Source: Bradyrhizobium guangdongense
GTDB taxonomy: Bacteria > Pseudomonadota > Alphaproteobacteria > Rhizobiales > Xanthobacteraceae
NCBI RefSeq assembly: GCF_006483445.1
Contig: NZ_PPPT01000153.1
Coordinates: 1-64,000 of the forward strand
Reading direction: 5' to 3'
DNA: 64,000 nt
The notes beneath the pieces were generated by a model, which did no database searches, was not told where the DNA came from, and saw nothing but the letters and a program-made list of their open reading frames with translations. The translations under genes were made by a program, and so were the position numbers. Below are positions 53,180-63,520 of this stretch, piece after piece (positions within the stretch are counted from its first letter, which is position 1; every line of letters begins with the position of its first letter).

Positions 53180-54151
53180 TCAATGCAGTTTCGGCTGCTT
53201 CAGCAGCTTGAAGCGGTCGGTCGACGTCACTGTCACGTCGAAGGTGACACCTTCATGATGGACGGTGAGCGGCACATCGACGCCGGCGTCGCCGAGCGAC
53301 CACATCCTGCGATAAAAGTCCGTCTGGCTCGTCACCTTCTCGCCGTCGACGGCCAGGATCACGTCGCCGGTCTTGAGCTCGGCGCGCGCCGCAGGGCCAT
53401 TGGAGGAGATGCCGATCACCACGACGCGGTTGTCGACCTCGGTCGAGAACAGGCCGAGCCAGGGGCGCGAGGGCTTGTTGACGCGGCCATATTTACGCAG
53501 ATCGTCGAGGATCGGCTTCAACAGGTCGATCGGCACGATCATGTTGACATTCTCGGCCTTGCCGTCGCGCTCGCGCTCGAGCTGCAGGGAGCCGATGCCG
53601 ATCAGCTCGCCGCGCTCGTTGATCAGCCCGGTGCCGCCCCAGTTCGGATGCCCGGGGAAGGTGAAGAGCGCCTCGTCCAGCAGATATTCCCAATAGCCGG
53701 CAAACTCCTGCTTCGCCACGATCTGGCTCGCGACCGAGCGCGTGCGTCCGCCGGCGCCGCCGATCACGACGCGATCGCCGATCCGCGTCGCCGCGGACGA
53801 GCCGAGCGGGATCGGCTCGAGGTCGAGACGGCCGAGCGCCTGCACCAGGCCGAAACCGGTGACCGAATCGAAGCCGAGCGCATGCCCTTGCACGACGCGT
53901 CCGTCGCCGAGGTGCAGCCACACCGCCTCAGCCTCGGTGATGAGGTAGCCGATGGTGAGCACCAGCCCTTCATCGATCACGACGCCGTTGCCGGCGCGCT
54001 CGGTGCCGAGCGTCTCGGCGCTGAAGGCGTCCGACGGGACGATGGAATGCAGGCCGACGACGGAGGACAGCACGCGGTCGAGATCGAAGGCGTACTCGCT
54101 CGCGCGGGGCTGATGTGCCGGCGGCACTCTCCATTCGGTCATGGCGGGCAT
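53180..54151 (-). CDS. HtrA-like (S1C) protein lacking the catalytic triad, with PDZ domain
   Basis: 323 residues. The trypsin-like fold is recognisable: GNGVVIDEGLVLTIGYLI (residues 54-71), a DSVTGFGLVQAL strand (95-106) and FPGHPNWGGTGLINERGELI (165-184). The expected His (TNNHV) is Tyr69, the Asp (TDLAV) is Gly99, and the Ser (GNSGGP) is Trp171. A PDZ domain follows (about 220-300; ELKTGDVILAVDGEKV). No signal peptide is evident with the ATG at 54151, which follows AGGAG. This is probably a pseudoprotease acting as a binding or scaffold protein. Confidence 0.85.
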   Translation of the reverse strand: MPAMTEWRVPPAHQPRASEYAFDLDRVLSSVVGLHSIVPSDAFSAETLGTERAGNGVVIDEGLVLTIGYLITEAEAVWLHLGDGRVVQGHALGFDSVTGFGLVQALGRLDLEPIPLGSSAATRIGDRVVIGGAGGRTRSVASQIVAKQEFAGYWEYLLDEALFTFPGHPNWGGTGLINERGELIGIGSLQLERERDGKAENVNMIVPIDLLKPILDDLRKYGRVNKPSRPWLGLFSTEVDNRVVVIGISSNGPAARAELKTGDVILAVDGEKVTSQTDFYRRMWSLGDAGVDVPLTVHHEGVTFDVTVTSTDRFKLLKQPKLH

Positions 54152-54395
54152 GGAGTTCTCCTGGGCCTGTTGTTCATGTGACGCGACCTGCGACGCGCGA
54201 ACGATTGATAATCTAAGCCGCGAACCGCCGTCTTGAAAGACCGCCGGAACCGTTGCCCCTGCGAATTGATGAGCCATCACATGTCCTGGCGTGCAGCCCC
54301 AGCCGCATGGCTGATGCTCCAGCGGGCGCTAGGCGCGGCCAATCGAAGCTGCTAACCGTTGTTGCTTCGTTTTGACTGGGATCACGGACCGAAGC

Positions 54396-55814
54396 ATGGA
54401 CAACCGCAGTGACATCTGGCGCGGCATTGACACGATCAAGGCGCGCTTCATCGACTTGAGCGACAAGGTCTGGGGCATGCCGGAGGTGTGCTACACCGAG
54501 GCGCGCTCCGCCGCCGAGCATCTCGCCGAGCTGCGGCATCAGGGCTTTCGCATCACCGAGAACGTTGCCGGCATTCCCACCGCGCTGATGGGCGAATGGG
54601 GCGCGGGCGGGCCGGTCATTGCCTTTCTCGGCGAATATGATGCGTTGCCGGGGTTGAGCCAGGAGGCAGGCGTTGCCGAGCATCGTCCGGTCGAGACCGG
54701 CGGCCACGGCCATGGCTGCGGCCATAATTTGCTGGGTTCGGCGGCGCTGCTTGCCGCCACGGCCGTGAAGGACTGGCTCGCCGAGAACAAGGTGCCCGGC
54801 CGCGTCCGTTACTATGGCTGTCCCGCCGAAGAGGGCGGCGCGGCCAAGGCCTTCATCGTCCGCAGCGGCGGTTTTGAGGACGCCGACATCGCCATCACCT
54901 GGCATCCGCACAGTTTTTGGGAAGTGGCGGTGACGCCGTCGCTGGCCAACACGCGCGCCGACTTCATCTTCACCGGCCGCACCTCGCATGCGGCGGCCTC
55001 GCCGCATCTCGGCCGTTCCGCGCTCGACGCAGTCGAGCTGATGAATGTCGGCGTCAACTACATGCGCGAGCACATGCCGAGCGATGCGCGCGTGCATTAC
55101 GCGCTGCTCGATACCGGCGGCATCGCGCCCAACGTGGTGCAGGCCCATGCGCGCGTGCGCTATTCGATCCGCGCCCGCGACCTGCCGGGCATGAACGAGC
55201 TGGTCGGCCGCGTCAGGAAGATCGCGGAGGGCGCCGCGCTGATGACCGAGACCAAGGTCGAGATGAAGATCATCTCCGCGGTCTCCAACATCATGCCCAA
55301 CGCTCCCCTGGAGCACGCGCTGCACGAGGTGATGGAAGAGCTCGGCCCGCCGCATTTCGACGAGGCGGACAAGGCTTTTGCCTCCGACATCCGCGCGACC
55401 TTGAGCGACAAGGACATCGCGTCGGTCTACTACGCGATCGGCATGGAGCCGACCGAGCGGCCGCTCGCCGACTTCCTGGTGCCGCTCGATGCCAAGCGCA
55501 ATCCGCTGGTCGGCTCGACCGATGTGGGTGACGTGAGCTGGGTCGTCCCGACCGTGCAGGTCCATGCACCGACGGTTGCAATCGGCACGCCGTTCCACAC
55601 CTGGCAGGTGGTGGCGCAGGGCAAGAGCCCGCATGCCCACAAGGCCATGGTGCAGGCCGCCAAGGCGATGGCCGGTCTCGGCATCAAGGCGCTGACCGAG
55701 CCGGACCTGATCGCGGCCGCCAAGGCGGACCTGAAGAATCGCACGGCCCGCACGCCCTATGTCTGCCCGATGCCGGACAATGTTGCACCGCCGCTGGATA
55801 TGTCCATTGCCTGA
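54396..55814 (+). CDS. M20-family amidohydrolase (AbgB-like)
   Basis: 472 residues. Metal-binding Cys108 and His110 in GHGHGCGHNLLG, and the Glu pair at 145-146 (CPAEEGG), are typical of the amidohydrolase branch that includes p-aminobenzoyl-glutamate hydrolase subunit B. A dimerisation-domain insert lies around 190-310. It cleaves N-acyl or peptide-like amides. Immediately upstream of a peptide-type ABC importer that probably supplies its substrate. Confidence 0.9.
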   Translation: MDNRSDIWRGIDTIKARFIDLSDKVWGMPEVCYTEARSAAEHLAELRHQGFRITENVAGIPTALMGEWGAGGPVIAFLGEYDALPGLSQEAGVAEHRPVETGGHGHGCGHNLLGSAALLAATAVKDWLAENKVPGRVRYYGCPAEEGGAAKAFIVRSGGFEDADIAITWHPHSFWEVAVTPSLANTRADFIFTGRTSHAAASPHLGRSALDAVELMNVGVNYMREHMPSDARVHYALLDTGGIAPNVVQAHARVRYSIRARDLPGMNELVGRVRKIAEGAALMTETKVEMKIISAVSNIMPNAPLEHALHEVMEELGPPHFDEADKAFASDIRATLSDKDIASVYYAIGMEPTERPLADFLVPLDAKRNPLVGSTDVGDVSWVVPTVQVHAPTVAIGTPFHTWQVVAQGKSPHAHKAMVQAAKAMAGLGIKALTEPDLIAAAKADLKNRTARTPYVCPMPDNVAPPLDMSIA

Positions 55815-56083
55815 GATCGAGCGGAAGCGGTCTCGATACTTCGTCTGATCCGGCGAACAAATTTTTCGCAGTGCAGCGCGGCGGGAAGCGATTTTTCCCG
55901 CCGTATTGCTGAACCGGTAGGCGCCGGATCGCGATTTTGCCCAACAGACAGCCAGAAGACCGTTTGCATACACACAGTCGCAGTTGACGCGCAGCCCATT
56001 CGGTGTGCCATCTATTGCCAGCCAACCCGGCGGCCGGCCATCGGCCGCCTGCATCCATTCAGGGAACCAGACGGGGGACAACC

Positions 56084-57874
56084 ATGCTGGACAAAGAACT
56101 GCGTTCGATGATCGGAAAAGTGAAGGACGGGCGGATGGATCGCCGCGCCTTCATCAAGCGTCTGGCGGCGATCGGCCTGACTGCGCCGATGGCGAACCAG
56201 CTCCTTGCCATCGGCGGCGTTGCCATGGCCCAGAGCCCCGCGCCCTATCCGCCGACCAAGCGTGGCGGCGGCGGTCCGCTGAAGCTGTTGTGGTGGCAGG
56301 GGCCGACCCTGCTCAATCCGCATTTTGCCACCGGCACCAAGGACCAGGACGGCTCGCGCCTGTTCTACGAGCCGCTTGCGAGCTGGGACGCCGATGGCAA
56401 CCTCAATCCCATTCTTGCCGCCCAAATTCCGTCGGTCCAGAACGGCGGCCTCGCCGCCGACGCCAAGTCGGTGACCTGGAAGATCAAGCCCGGCGTCAAA
56501 TGGCACGACGGCAAGCCGCTGACGGCCGACGACTTCGTGTTCACCTGGGCCTATGCCAGCGATCCCGCCACGGCGGCCGTGTCCGTCAGCACCTACGCCG
56601 ACATGACCGTCGAAAAGATCGACGACCTTACCATCCGCATCCTGTTCAAGAATCCCACGCCGTTCTGGGCCAATGCCTTCGTCGGCGCCTATGGCTGCGT
56701 TCTCCCGAAGCATTTGTTTGCGGACTTCAAGGGCGGTAAATCCCGCGAGGCGCCGAACAATCTGGCGCCGGTTGGTACCGGCCCCTACAAGTTCGTCGAG
56801 TTCAAACCGGGCGACGTCGTCCGCGGCGAGCTCAACCCCGACTATCACATGCCGAACCGTCCGTATTTCGACACGATCGAGATGAAGGGCGGCGGCGATG
56901 CCGTCTCGGCGGCGCGCGCGGTGATCCAGACCGGCGAATATGATTTCGGCTGGAACATGCAGGTCGAAGACGACGTGCTGCTGCGCCTGGAGAAGGGCGG
57001 CAAGGGCAAGACCTCATACGCCGTGGGCGGCGATATCGAATTCATCGCGCTCAACTTCACCGACCCCAACACCGAGGTCGACGGTGAGCGGTCCTCGATG
57101 AAGACCAAGCATCCCATCCTCTCGGATCCGGCGGTGCGCAAGGCGCTTGCCATGTTGGTCGACCGCGACTCCGTCAAGAAGGCGATCTACGGTCGCGCCG
57201 GACGCACCACCGCGAACTATCTCAACGGTCCGGAGAAGTTCGCCTCGAAGAACACCACCTGGGAGTTCAACGTCGAGAAGGCCGCGAAGATGCTGGACGA
57301 CGCCGGGTGGAAGGTCGGTTCCGACGGCATCCGGGAAAAGGACGGCAAGAAGTTCAAGCTGCTCTATCAAACCTCGACCAACGGTCCGCGACAGAAGACC
57401 CAGGCCATCGTCAAGCAGGCCTGTCAGAAGGCCGGCATCGACGTCGAGCTGAAGTCGGTCGTGGCCTCCGTGTTCTTTTCCTCCGACGTCGCCAACCCCG
57501 ACACCTATTCCAAGTTCTATGCCGACATCGAGGAGTTCCAGATCCCGATGACCCAGCCGGATCCCGCTCTGCACATGCGGCGGTATATCTCGGCCAACGT
57601 CGCCACCAAGGAGAACAAGTGGCAGGGTCAGAACTTCCCGCGCTACGTCAACAAGGACTATGACGCGGCGATCGCGGCGGCGGAAACCGAAACCGATCCG
57701 GTCAAGCGCGCGGCGCTCTACATCAAGTGCAACGACATGCTGTGGCAGGACACGGTGTTCATTCCGGTGATGCACCGCCTCAAGGTGGAGGCCGCTTCGA
57801 ACTCGCTGCGCCCGGCTATCAGCGGCTGGGCCAACGAGACCGACAACATCCAGGACTGGTACCGCGAAGCCTGA
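56084..57874 (+). CDS. ABC peptide/opine-type substrate-binding protein
   Basis: 596 residues, family 5 (DppA/OppA) binding protein. A Tat-like signal (MDRRAFIKRLAAIGLTAPMA) precedes KLLWWQGPTLLNPHFATGTK, and VTWKIKPGVKWHDGKPLTAD is the family signature. Start ATG at 56084 after an AT-poor, GGGGGAC-containing leader. Feeds the permeases downstream. Confidence 0.93.
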   Translation: MLDKELRSMIGKVKDGRMDRRAFIKRLAAIGLTAPMANQLLAIGGVAMAQSPAPYPPTKRGGGGPLKLLWWQGPTLLNPHFATGTKDQDGSRLFYEPLASWDADGNLNPILAAQIPSVQNGGLAADAKSVTWKIKPGVKWHDGKPLTADDFVFTWAYASDPATAAVSVSTYADMTVEKIDDLTIRILFKNPTPFWANAFVGAYGCVLPKHLFADFKGGKSREAPNNLAPVGTGPYKFVEFKPGDVVRGELNPDYHMPNRPYFDTIEMKGGGDAVSAARAVIQTGEYDFGWNMQVEDDVLLRLEKGGKGKTSYAVGGDIEFIALNFTDPNTEVDGERSSMKTKHPILSDPAVRKALAMLVDRDSVKKAIYGRAGRTTANYLNGPEKFASKNTTWEFNVEKAAKMLDDAGWKVGSDGIREKDGKKFKLLYQTSTNGPRQKTQAIVKQACQKAGIDVELKSVVASVFFSSDVANPDTYSKFYADIEEFQIPMTQPDPALHMRRYISANVATKENKWQGQNFPRYVNKDYDAAIAAAETETDPVKRAALYIKCNDMLWQDTVFIPVMHRLKVEAASNSLRPAISGWANETDNIQDWYREA

Positions 57875-57896
57875 GGAACCGGGTCAAGGTCCCCTC

Positions 57897-58856
57897 ATGA
57901 GTCAGTTCATCCTGCGTCGCCTCCTGATCGCGGTGCCGAGCCTGCTCGGCATTTCGCTCGTGCTGTTCGTCGTGCTGGCGCTCGCGCCGGGCGACCCGTT
58001 CTCGGAGCTGGCGACCAATCCGAACGTCCCGCCCGAAGTGCAGGCCGCGCTTCGGGCCAAGTTCGGCCTCGACGATCCCATCTATCTTCGCTACCTGAGC
58101 TGGCTCAACGCCATGGTGCACGGCGACTGGGGCTTCTCCTTCGTCAGCCGGATGAACGTCGACACGCTGATCCTCCAGCGCCTGCCGACCACGCTCTACG
58201 TGATCGGCTCCTCGCAGATCCTGGCGCTGTGCGTCGCGATTCCCGTCGGGGTCTATGCGGCGACGAAGCCCTATTCGGTGTTCGACCAGATCGCCAACGC
58301 ACTTGCGTTCATCGGCTTCTCGCTGCCGACCTTCTTCACCGGCATCCTGTTCATCCTGATCTTCTCGGTGACGCTGGACTGGCTGCCCTTCGTCTACTCG
58401 ACCGACATCAAGGCGTCGGGCTTCCGCTGGGTGCTCGAGATGATCCGGCAGGCGATCATGCCGGTGATGGTGCTCGGCCTGTTCCAGGCCGCGTCCATGA
58501 CGCGCTTCGTGCGCTCGGCCATGCTCGACGTCATCAGGCTCGACTATGTCACCACGGCGCGGGCCAAGGGCCTCGGCCAGGCCAAGGTGATCGTCAAGCA
58601 TGTGATGCGCAACGCCATGATTCCGGTGGTCACCCTCATCGCGCTCCAGCTGCCCGCGGTGTTCGGCGGCGCCATCGTCACCGAGCAGATCTTTCGCATC
58701 CCGGGTATCGGCTCCCTGCTGATCTCCTCGATCCTTTCCAACGACACGCCGGTGGTGATGGCCGTGGCCTTCGTCTTCTCGTGTCTGGTGGTGGCCTTCA
58801 ACCTCATCGCGGACATCCTTTATGGCTGGCTTGACCCTCGCATCTCCCTCCGCTGA
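57897..58856 (+). CDS. Peptide-type ABC permease (DppB-like)
   Basis: 319 residues with six spans: FILRRLLIAVPSLLGISLVL at the start, PGDPFSELATNPNVP periplasmic loop, and the EAA loop (TTARAKGLGQAKVIVKHVMR). It overlaps the next permease by 35 bp. Confidence 0.93.
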   Translation: MSQFILRRLLIAVPSLLGISLVLFVVLALAPGDPFSELATNPNVPPEVQAALRAKFGLDDPIYLRYLSWLNAMVHGDWGFSFVSRMNVDTLILQRLPTTLYVIGSSQILALCVAIPVGVYAATKPYSVFDQIANALAFIGFSLPTFFTGILFILIFSVTLDWLPFVYSTDIKASGFRWVLEMIRQAIMPVMVLGLFQAASMTRFVRSAMLDVIRLDYVTTARAKGLGQAKVIVKHVMRNAMIPVVTLIALQLPAVFGGAIVTEQIFRIPGIGSLLISSILSNDTPVVMAVAFVFSCLVVAFNLIADILYGWLDPRISLR

Positions 58857-59739
58857 GCGGGGCGTCTACTCGCCCTGGCGCGAGATGTGGCGGCGCTATC
58901 GCCGCCACAAGCTCGCCGTCGTCAGTGCGTTCCTGCTGCTGGTGCTGATCCTGGCGGTGGTGGTCGGTCCCTTCGTCTGGCGCGTCAAGATCAACGACAT
59001 CGACATCGTCGCCGGCATGCAGGGGCCGTCGTTCGCCCATCCCTTCGGCACCGACGATCTCGGCCAGGACATTCTGGCACGCATGATCTATGGCGGGCGC
59101 ATCTCGCTCGCGGTCGGCCTCGCCGCGATGCTGGTCTCCGTGATCGTCGGCGTGCTGGTCGGCGCGCTCGCCGGCATGTCGCGCGGTGCGCTCGGTCACG
59201 GGTTGATGTGGATGACGGATTTGTTCCTGTCGCTACCGCAACTGCCGCTGCTGCTCCTGCTCATCTATCTCTTCCGCGACGGCCTGAAGTCGGCGTTCGG
59301 CCCCGAGGGCGGCATCTTCATCCTGATCGTGCTGGTCATCGGCGGCTTGCGCTGGATGCCGGTCGCCCGTCTGGTGCGCGCGCAATTCCTCTCGCTGCGC
59401 GAAAAGGAGTTCGTCGAAGCCGCGCGCGCGCTCGGCGCCAGTCCGCTGCGCCAGGTGGTGCGGCACATCCTGCCCAATGCCGTCGGCCCGGTGATCATCG
59501 CGGGCACGATCGACGTCGCGGCCGCCATCATCGCGGAATCGACGCTGTCCTTCCTCGGCCTCGGCTTCCCGCCGGACACCCCGACCTGGGGACGGCTGCT
59601 GTTCGACGCCAAGGATTTTCTCGACATCGGTCCGCACTGGGCGCTGTTCCCGGGCGGCGCGATCTTCATCGCGGTCGTCGCCATCAACTTCATCGGCGAC
59701 GGCCTGCGTGACGCGCTCGACGCACGGCGGGTCATCTGA
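58822..59739 (+). CDS. Peptide-type ABC permease (DppC-like)
   Basis: 305 residues. An N-terminal cytoplasmic segment ([20 protein letters not shown]), [20 protein letters not shown] and the EAA loop ([20 protein letters not shown]) identify the family. The start overlaps the preceding gene; the stop overlaps the ATPase start by 1 bp. Confidence 0.93.
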   Translation: MAGLTLASPSAERGVYSPWREMWRRYRRHKLAVVSAFLLLVLILAVVVGPFVWRVKINDIDIVAGMQGPSFAHPFGTDDLGQDILARMIYGGRISLAVGLAAMLVSVIVGVLVGALAGMSRGALGHGLMWMTDLFLSLPQLPLLLLLIYLFRDGLKSAFGPEGGIFILIVLVIGGLRWMPVARLVRAQFLSLREKEFVEAARALGASPLRQVVRHILPNAVGPVIIAGTIDVAAAIIAESTLSFLGLGFPPDTPTWGRLLFDAKDFLDIGPHWALFPGGAIFIAVVAINFIGDGLRDALDARRVI

Positions 59740-60737
59740 TGGCCCCGCTGCTCGAGATCAGGGGCCTGAAAACCCACTTCGCCACCGACGACGGCATTCT
59801 CCAGGCCGTCGACGGCGTCGACATCTCCATCAACAAGGGCGAGACGCTCTGCGTCGTCGGCGAATCCGGCTGCGGCAAGACCGTGACGGCGATGTCGATC
59901 CTGAAGCTGATCGCGATGCCGCCCGGCCGCATTGTTGCCGGCGAGATCAAGTTCGAGGGCCGCGACCTCGTGCCGCTCACGAGCAACCAGCTCGACGACA
60001 TCAGGGCCAAGGAGATCGGCTTCATCTTCCAGGAGCCGATGACCTCGCTCAATCCGGTGCTCACCGTCGGCGAGCAGATCGCCGAGAGCCTGCGTCGCCA
60101 CGAAGGCCTGTCGCAAAAGGACGCGATCGCCCGCACCGTCGAGATGTTGAAGCTGGTGCAGATCCCCAACGCCGAAGGCCGCGTGCACAATTATCCGCAC
60201 CAGTTCTCCGGCGGCATGCGCCAGCGCGTCATGATCGCCATGGCGCTCGCCTGCAAGCCAAAGCTCATCATCGCCGACGAGCCGACCACCGCGCTCGACG
60301 TCACCATCCAGGCGCAGATCCTCGATCTGCTCCAGGACATGAAGGATCGCTTCGGCATGGCGGTGATGCTGATCACCCACGCCATGGGCGTCGTCGCCGA
60401 GACCGCGCAGCGCGTCGTCGTGATGTATGCCGGCAAGGTGGTGGAGGAAGCGGCCGTCGACGATCTCTTCGGCGATCCCCGTCATCCCTACACGCAGGGC
60501 CTGATCCGCTCGATCCCGCGCATCGATCTCGACAGCGCGCACAAGACGCGGCTCGAGACGATCGGCGGCACGGTGCCGATCCTGATCGATCCGCCGGTCG
60601 GCTGCCGCTTCGCGCCGCGCTGCAAGTTCGCGATGGATGTCTGCACCGAGAAGGAGCCGCTGCTGCGCGAGGTCACGCCCGGCCACCGCATGGCCTGTCA
60701 TCTCGGAGACGTTACGGTGACGGGAGTTGCGTCATGA
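59739..60737 (+). CDS. Peptide-type ABC ATPase (DppD-like)
   Basis: 332 residues. Walker A GESGCGKT, signature [16 protein letters not shown], Walker [14 protein letters not shown] and the C-terminal oligopeptide-binding Cys cluster ([15 protein letters not shown], and MACHLGD). Overlaps the next ATPase by 4 bp (ATGA). Confidence 0.95.
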   Translation: MAPLLEIRGLKTHFATDDGILQAVDGVDISINKGETLCVVGESGCGKTVTAMSILKLIAMPPGRIVAGEIKFEGRDLVPLTSNQLDDIRAKEIGFIFQEPMTSLNPVLTVGEQIAESLRRHEGLSQKDAIARTVEMLKLVQIPNAEGRVHNYPHQFSGGMRQRVMIAMALACKPKLIIADEPTTALDVTIQAQILDLLQDMKDRFGMAVMLITHAMGVVAETAQRVVVMYAGKVVEEAAVDDLFGDPRHPYTQGLIRSIPRIDLDSAHKTRLETIGGTVPILIDPPVGCRFAPRCKFAMDVCTEKEPLLREVTPGHRMACHLGDVTVTGVAS

Positions 60738-61702
60738 GCGAACCCCTGCTGCGCGTCTCCGGCCTGAAGAAGCACTTTCCCGTGCTCGGCGGCATCCTGT
60801 CGCGCCAGGTCGGCAGCGTCTATGCCGTGGACGGCGTCTCGTTCTCCGTCAATCGCGGCGAGACACTCGGGCTGGTCGGCGAATCCGGCTGCGGAAAATC
60901 CACCACGGGCCGCTGCGTGCTGCGCCTGATCGAGCCGACCGAAGGCGAGGTGGTGTTCGACGGCCAGGACGTGCGCGGCCTCAGCGGGAACGATCTGCGC
61001 GCGCTGCGGCGCCAGATGCAGATCGTGTTCCAGGATCCGTTCGCCTCGCTCAATCCGCGCATGACGGTCGGTGCGATCCTTGGCGAGGCCTTCATCATCC
61101 ACAATCTGGCGTCCTCGGCGCAGGAGCGCGACGATCGCGTCGCGAGCCTCCTCGTCAAGGTCGGGCTGAAGGCGGATCACATGCGCCGCTACCCGCATGA
61201 ATTCTCCGGCGGCCAGCGCCAGCGCATCGTCATCGCCCGCGCGCTCGCGGTCGAACCGAAGCTGATCGTCTGCGACGAGCCGGTCTCGGCGCTCGACGTC
61301 TCGATCCAGGCCCAGGTCATCAATTTGCTGGAAGACCTGCAGGCCGAGCTGAACCTGACCTATCTGTTCGTCGCGCACGATCTTTCCGTCGTCGAGCACA
61401 TCTCCGACCGTGTCGCGGTGATGTATCTCGGCCGCATCGTCGAGATCGCCAAGGCGAGCGACCTCTACCGCAACCCGCAGCATCCCTACACCAAGGCGCT
61501 GCTGTCGGCGGTGCCGGTGCCCGATCCCAAGCTGAAGCGCGAGCGCATCCGTTTGAAGGGCGACGTGCCGAGCCCGATGAAGCCGCCGCAGGGATGTCAC
61601 TTCCACACCCGCTGCCCGATCGCCCAGCCGCAATGCTCGCAGAGCGCCCCGGTGCTCCGGGAAGGCGCCGGCGGCCACGCCGTGGCCTGCCATCTCGCGT
61701 AA
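60734..61702 (+). CDS. Peptide-type ABC ATPase (DppF-like)
   Basis: 322 residues. Walker [10 protein letters not shown], signature [16 protein letters not shown], Walker [14 protein letters not shown] and the same Cys-containing C-terminus ([15 protein letters not shown]). ATG at 60734 overlaps the preceding stop; a longer frame from 59708 is an artefact of the same strand in another gene. Confidence 0.95.
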   Translation: MSEPLLRVSGLKKHFPVLGGILSRQVGSVYAVDGVSFSVNRGETLGLVGESGCGKSTTGRCVLRLIEPTEGEVVFDGQDVRGLSGNDLRALRRQMQIVFQDPFASLNPRMTVGAILGEAFIIHNLASSAQERDDRVASLLVKVGLKADHMRRYPHEFSGGQRQRIVIARALAVEPKLIVCDEPVSALDVSIQAQVINLLEDLQAELNLTYLFVAHDLSVVEHISDRVAVMYLGRIVEIAKASDLYRNPQHPYTKALLSAVPVPDPKLKRERIRLKGDVPSPMKPPQGCHFHTRCPIAQPQCSQSAPVLREGAGGHAVACHLA

Positions 61703-61736
61703 CCCACCCTACGGGACCCAGCTTGGCGGAAGCGCC

Positions 61737-61961
61737 TCACGCCTCCAGCGTGAAGCCGACGCGCAGCGTGACCTGGTAGTGGCGGACGGTGCCATTCTCG
61801 ATATGGCCGCGTGTCTGGACGACCTCGAACCACTTCATCTCGCGAATGGTTTTTGCGGCGCGGCTGACCGCGTTCTGGATCGCGTCCTCGATCGATTTCT
61901 CCGACGACCCGACGAGTTCGAGGATCTTGTAGACGTGGTCCTTCTCGGACGAAGCAGGCAT
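61737..61961 (-). CDS. Dodecin-family flavin-binding protein
   Basis: 74 residues with [40 protein letters not shown] and a [17 protein letters not shown] end, the dodecin pattern. Dodecins form 12-subunit shells that store or buffer flavins. GGAGG before the ATG at 61961. Confidence 0.92.
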   Translation of the reverse strand: MPASSEKDHVYKILELVGSSEKSIEDAIQNAVSRAAKTIREMKWFEVVQTRGHIENGTVRHYQVTLRVGFTLEA

Positions 61962-62150
61962 GGCGAACCTCCGTTGCAGGTGGGTAGCGCGGGCGGGATT
62001 ATCGCTCCGCAGGGGAGGTCGAGTCCATCGCGCCGGACGCCGGGGGTGAACGGGTGTCGTGCCGCTCCGGTTCCTCGCGGCGCATTTGCGAAATGCCCGC
62101 ATGCATCGCGACAGGTGGAGCGATAGCCCGTTGCCTGCTAAGCGCTCCGC

Positions 62151-63032
62151 ATGGACGCGACCGGGCGCGACAGATCGATCGGCTTCATCTGCTTGGGCGT
62201 GACGGCTTGCGGCTGGGCGCTGAACTGGCCGCTGATGAAGCTGTTGCTGCAGCAATGGCCGCCCCTGTTTGCCCGCGGCCTCGCCGGGGTCTGCGCCGCG
62301 CTGATCCTGGCCATGCTGGCACGGAGCAGGGGTGAGTCGCTCAGCGTTCCACGCGAGGCGGTGCCGCGGCTGCTGTTTGCCACCTTCACCAACGTGTTCG
62401 CCTGGATGGGGTTTGGCACCATGGCGATGAAGTACGTCACGGTGGGGGAGGGCGCGTTGCTCGCCTACACCATGCCGATCTGGGCCATGCTGTTCGCCTG
62501 GCCGGTGCTGCAGATGCGGCCGACGGTGCGAGACATTCTGGCGCTGGTGCTCGGCGTCACCGGTGTGGCGCTGCTGCTCAGCGGCAACGGCTTTGCGTTC
62601 GGAGCGGACAAGCTGTTCGGCATCGCGCTGGCGCTGTCCTGCGCCATCCTGTTCGCGCTCGGCAACGTGCTCAATCGCAAGCAATTGCCGATGCCGCCGC
62701 TCGCTGTCGTCACCTGGCAGGTCGGGCTCGGGTGCCTGGCGATGCTGATCCTCGGCGTGCTGTTCGAGCAGCCGAACGTCACGGCGATCACGCCGCTCGG
62801 CATCGGCTGCTTCGTCTACATGACGCTGGTCCCGATGGGCGTCTGCTACGTCACCTGGTTCGAGACGCTGCGCCGCCTGCCGCCGACATCGGCCTCAACC
62901 GGCATGCTGCTCGTGCCCGTGATCGGCGTCGTCTCGGCCGCGATCATCCTCGGCGAACCCTTGGGCGTGCGCGAGATCGCGGCCATGGTGCTGACGCTCG
63001 GCGGCGTCACGCTGGCGCTACAGAAGACGTAA
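62151..63032 (+). CDS. EamA/DMT-family transporter
   Basis: 293 residues with ten spans in two EamA repeats ([36 protein letters not shown]). Exports metabolites or amino acids in relatives. Substrate unknown. ATG at 62151. Confidence 0.92.
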   Translation: MDATGRDRSIGFICLGVTACGWALNWPLMKLLLQQWPPLFARGLAGVCAALILAMLARSRGESLSVPREAVPRLLFATFTNVFAWMGFGTMAMKYVTVGEGALLAYTMPIWAMLFAWPVLQMRPTVRDILALVLGVTGVALLLSGNGFAFGADKLFGIALALSCAILFALGNVLNRKQLPMPPLAVVTWQVGLGCLAMLILGVLFEQPNVTAITPLGIGCFVYMTLVPMGVCYVTWFETLRRLPPTSASTGMLLVPVIGVVSAAIILGEPLGVREIAAMVLTLGGVTLALQKT

Positions 63033-63078
63033 GATTATTCGGCGGGCTTGCCGGAGCGGCCGCGTTTGGCGGCTTGGA

Positions 63079-63273
63079 CTAGCTATCCTGGGCTTGCGCC
63101 TCACGCGCCAGCCGTTCGGCTCTTAGCCGTTCCTTGTTGGCATAGAAGGCCTTCTGAGCGGCCTCGTGATCGCGCATCGCCTTCTCGGCGTCGGCGCGAC
63201 GTTGCTCGTCACGGGCCTTGCGCTGTTCGGGGGTGAGGATGCGAGGGGAATGTGCCAAGGTTTCATTTGTCAT
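63079..63273 (-). CDS. Small charged coiled-coil hypothetical protein
   Basis: 64 residues, very rich in Arg, Glu, Lys and Ala: LTPEQRKARDEQRRADAEKA and KAFYANKERLRAERLAREAQ. Predicted single helix. ATG at 63273 is the last Met before the helix. Function unknown. Confidence 0.62.
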   Translation of the reverse strand: MTNETLAHSPRILTPEQRKARDEQRRADAEKAMRDHEAAQKAFYANKERLRAERLAREAQAQDS

Positions 63274-63520
63274 GGCCTGATAACGCCCGAGCGGCCAAAA
63301 GGTTGCCCGCCGGTGTTCCCGGTTACCTTTCGCCGGTTCGATTTGTTTCGGGCGACGTGGAATAAATCGCAACGCGAGTTTTCATCCCTCTGCACGCGAT
63401 CCGCGTCGAAGCGTCGCAGCGGGCGGAACTTCCTTGCTAAAGCCGGGCGCAAGTCTTTGTCTTCTCCCCACAAAAATGGCGTGATCCGCAATGGATCGCG
63501 CTGAAAAACGGGAGGACATC

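Noticed and set aside
59708-61702. 664-codon open frame on the plus strand through both ATPase genes
   Set aside because: Its first half is an out-of-frame reading of the DppD gene; only the part from 60734 is a real gene.
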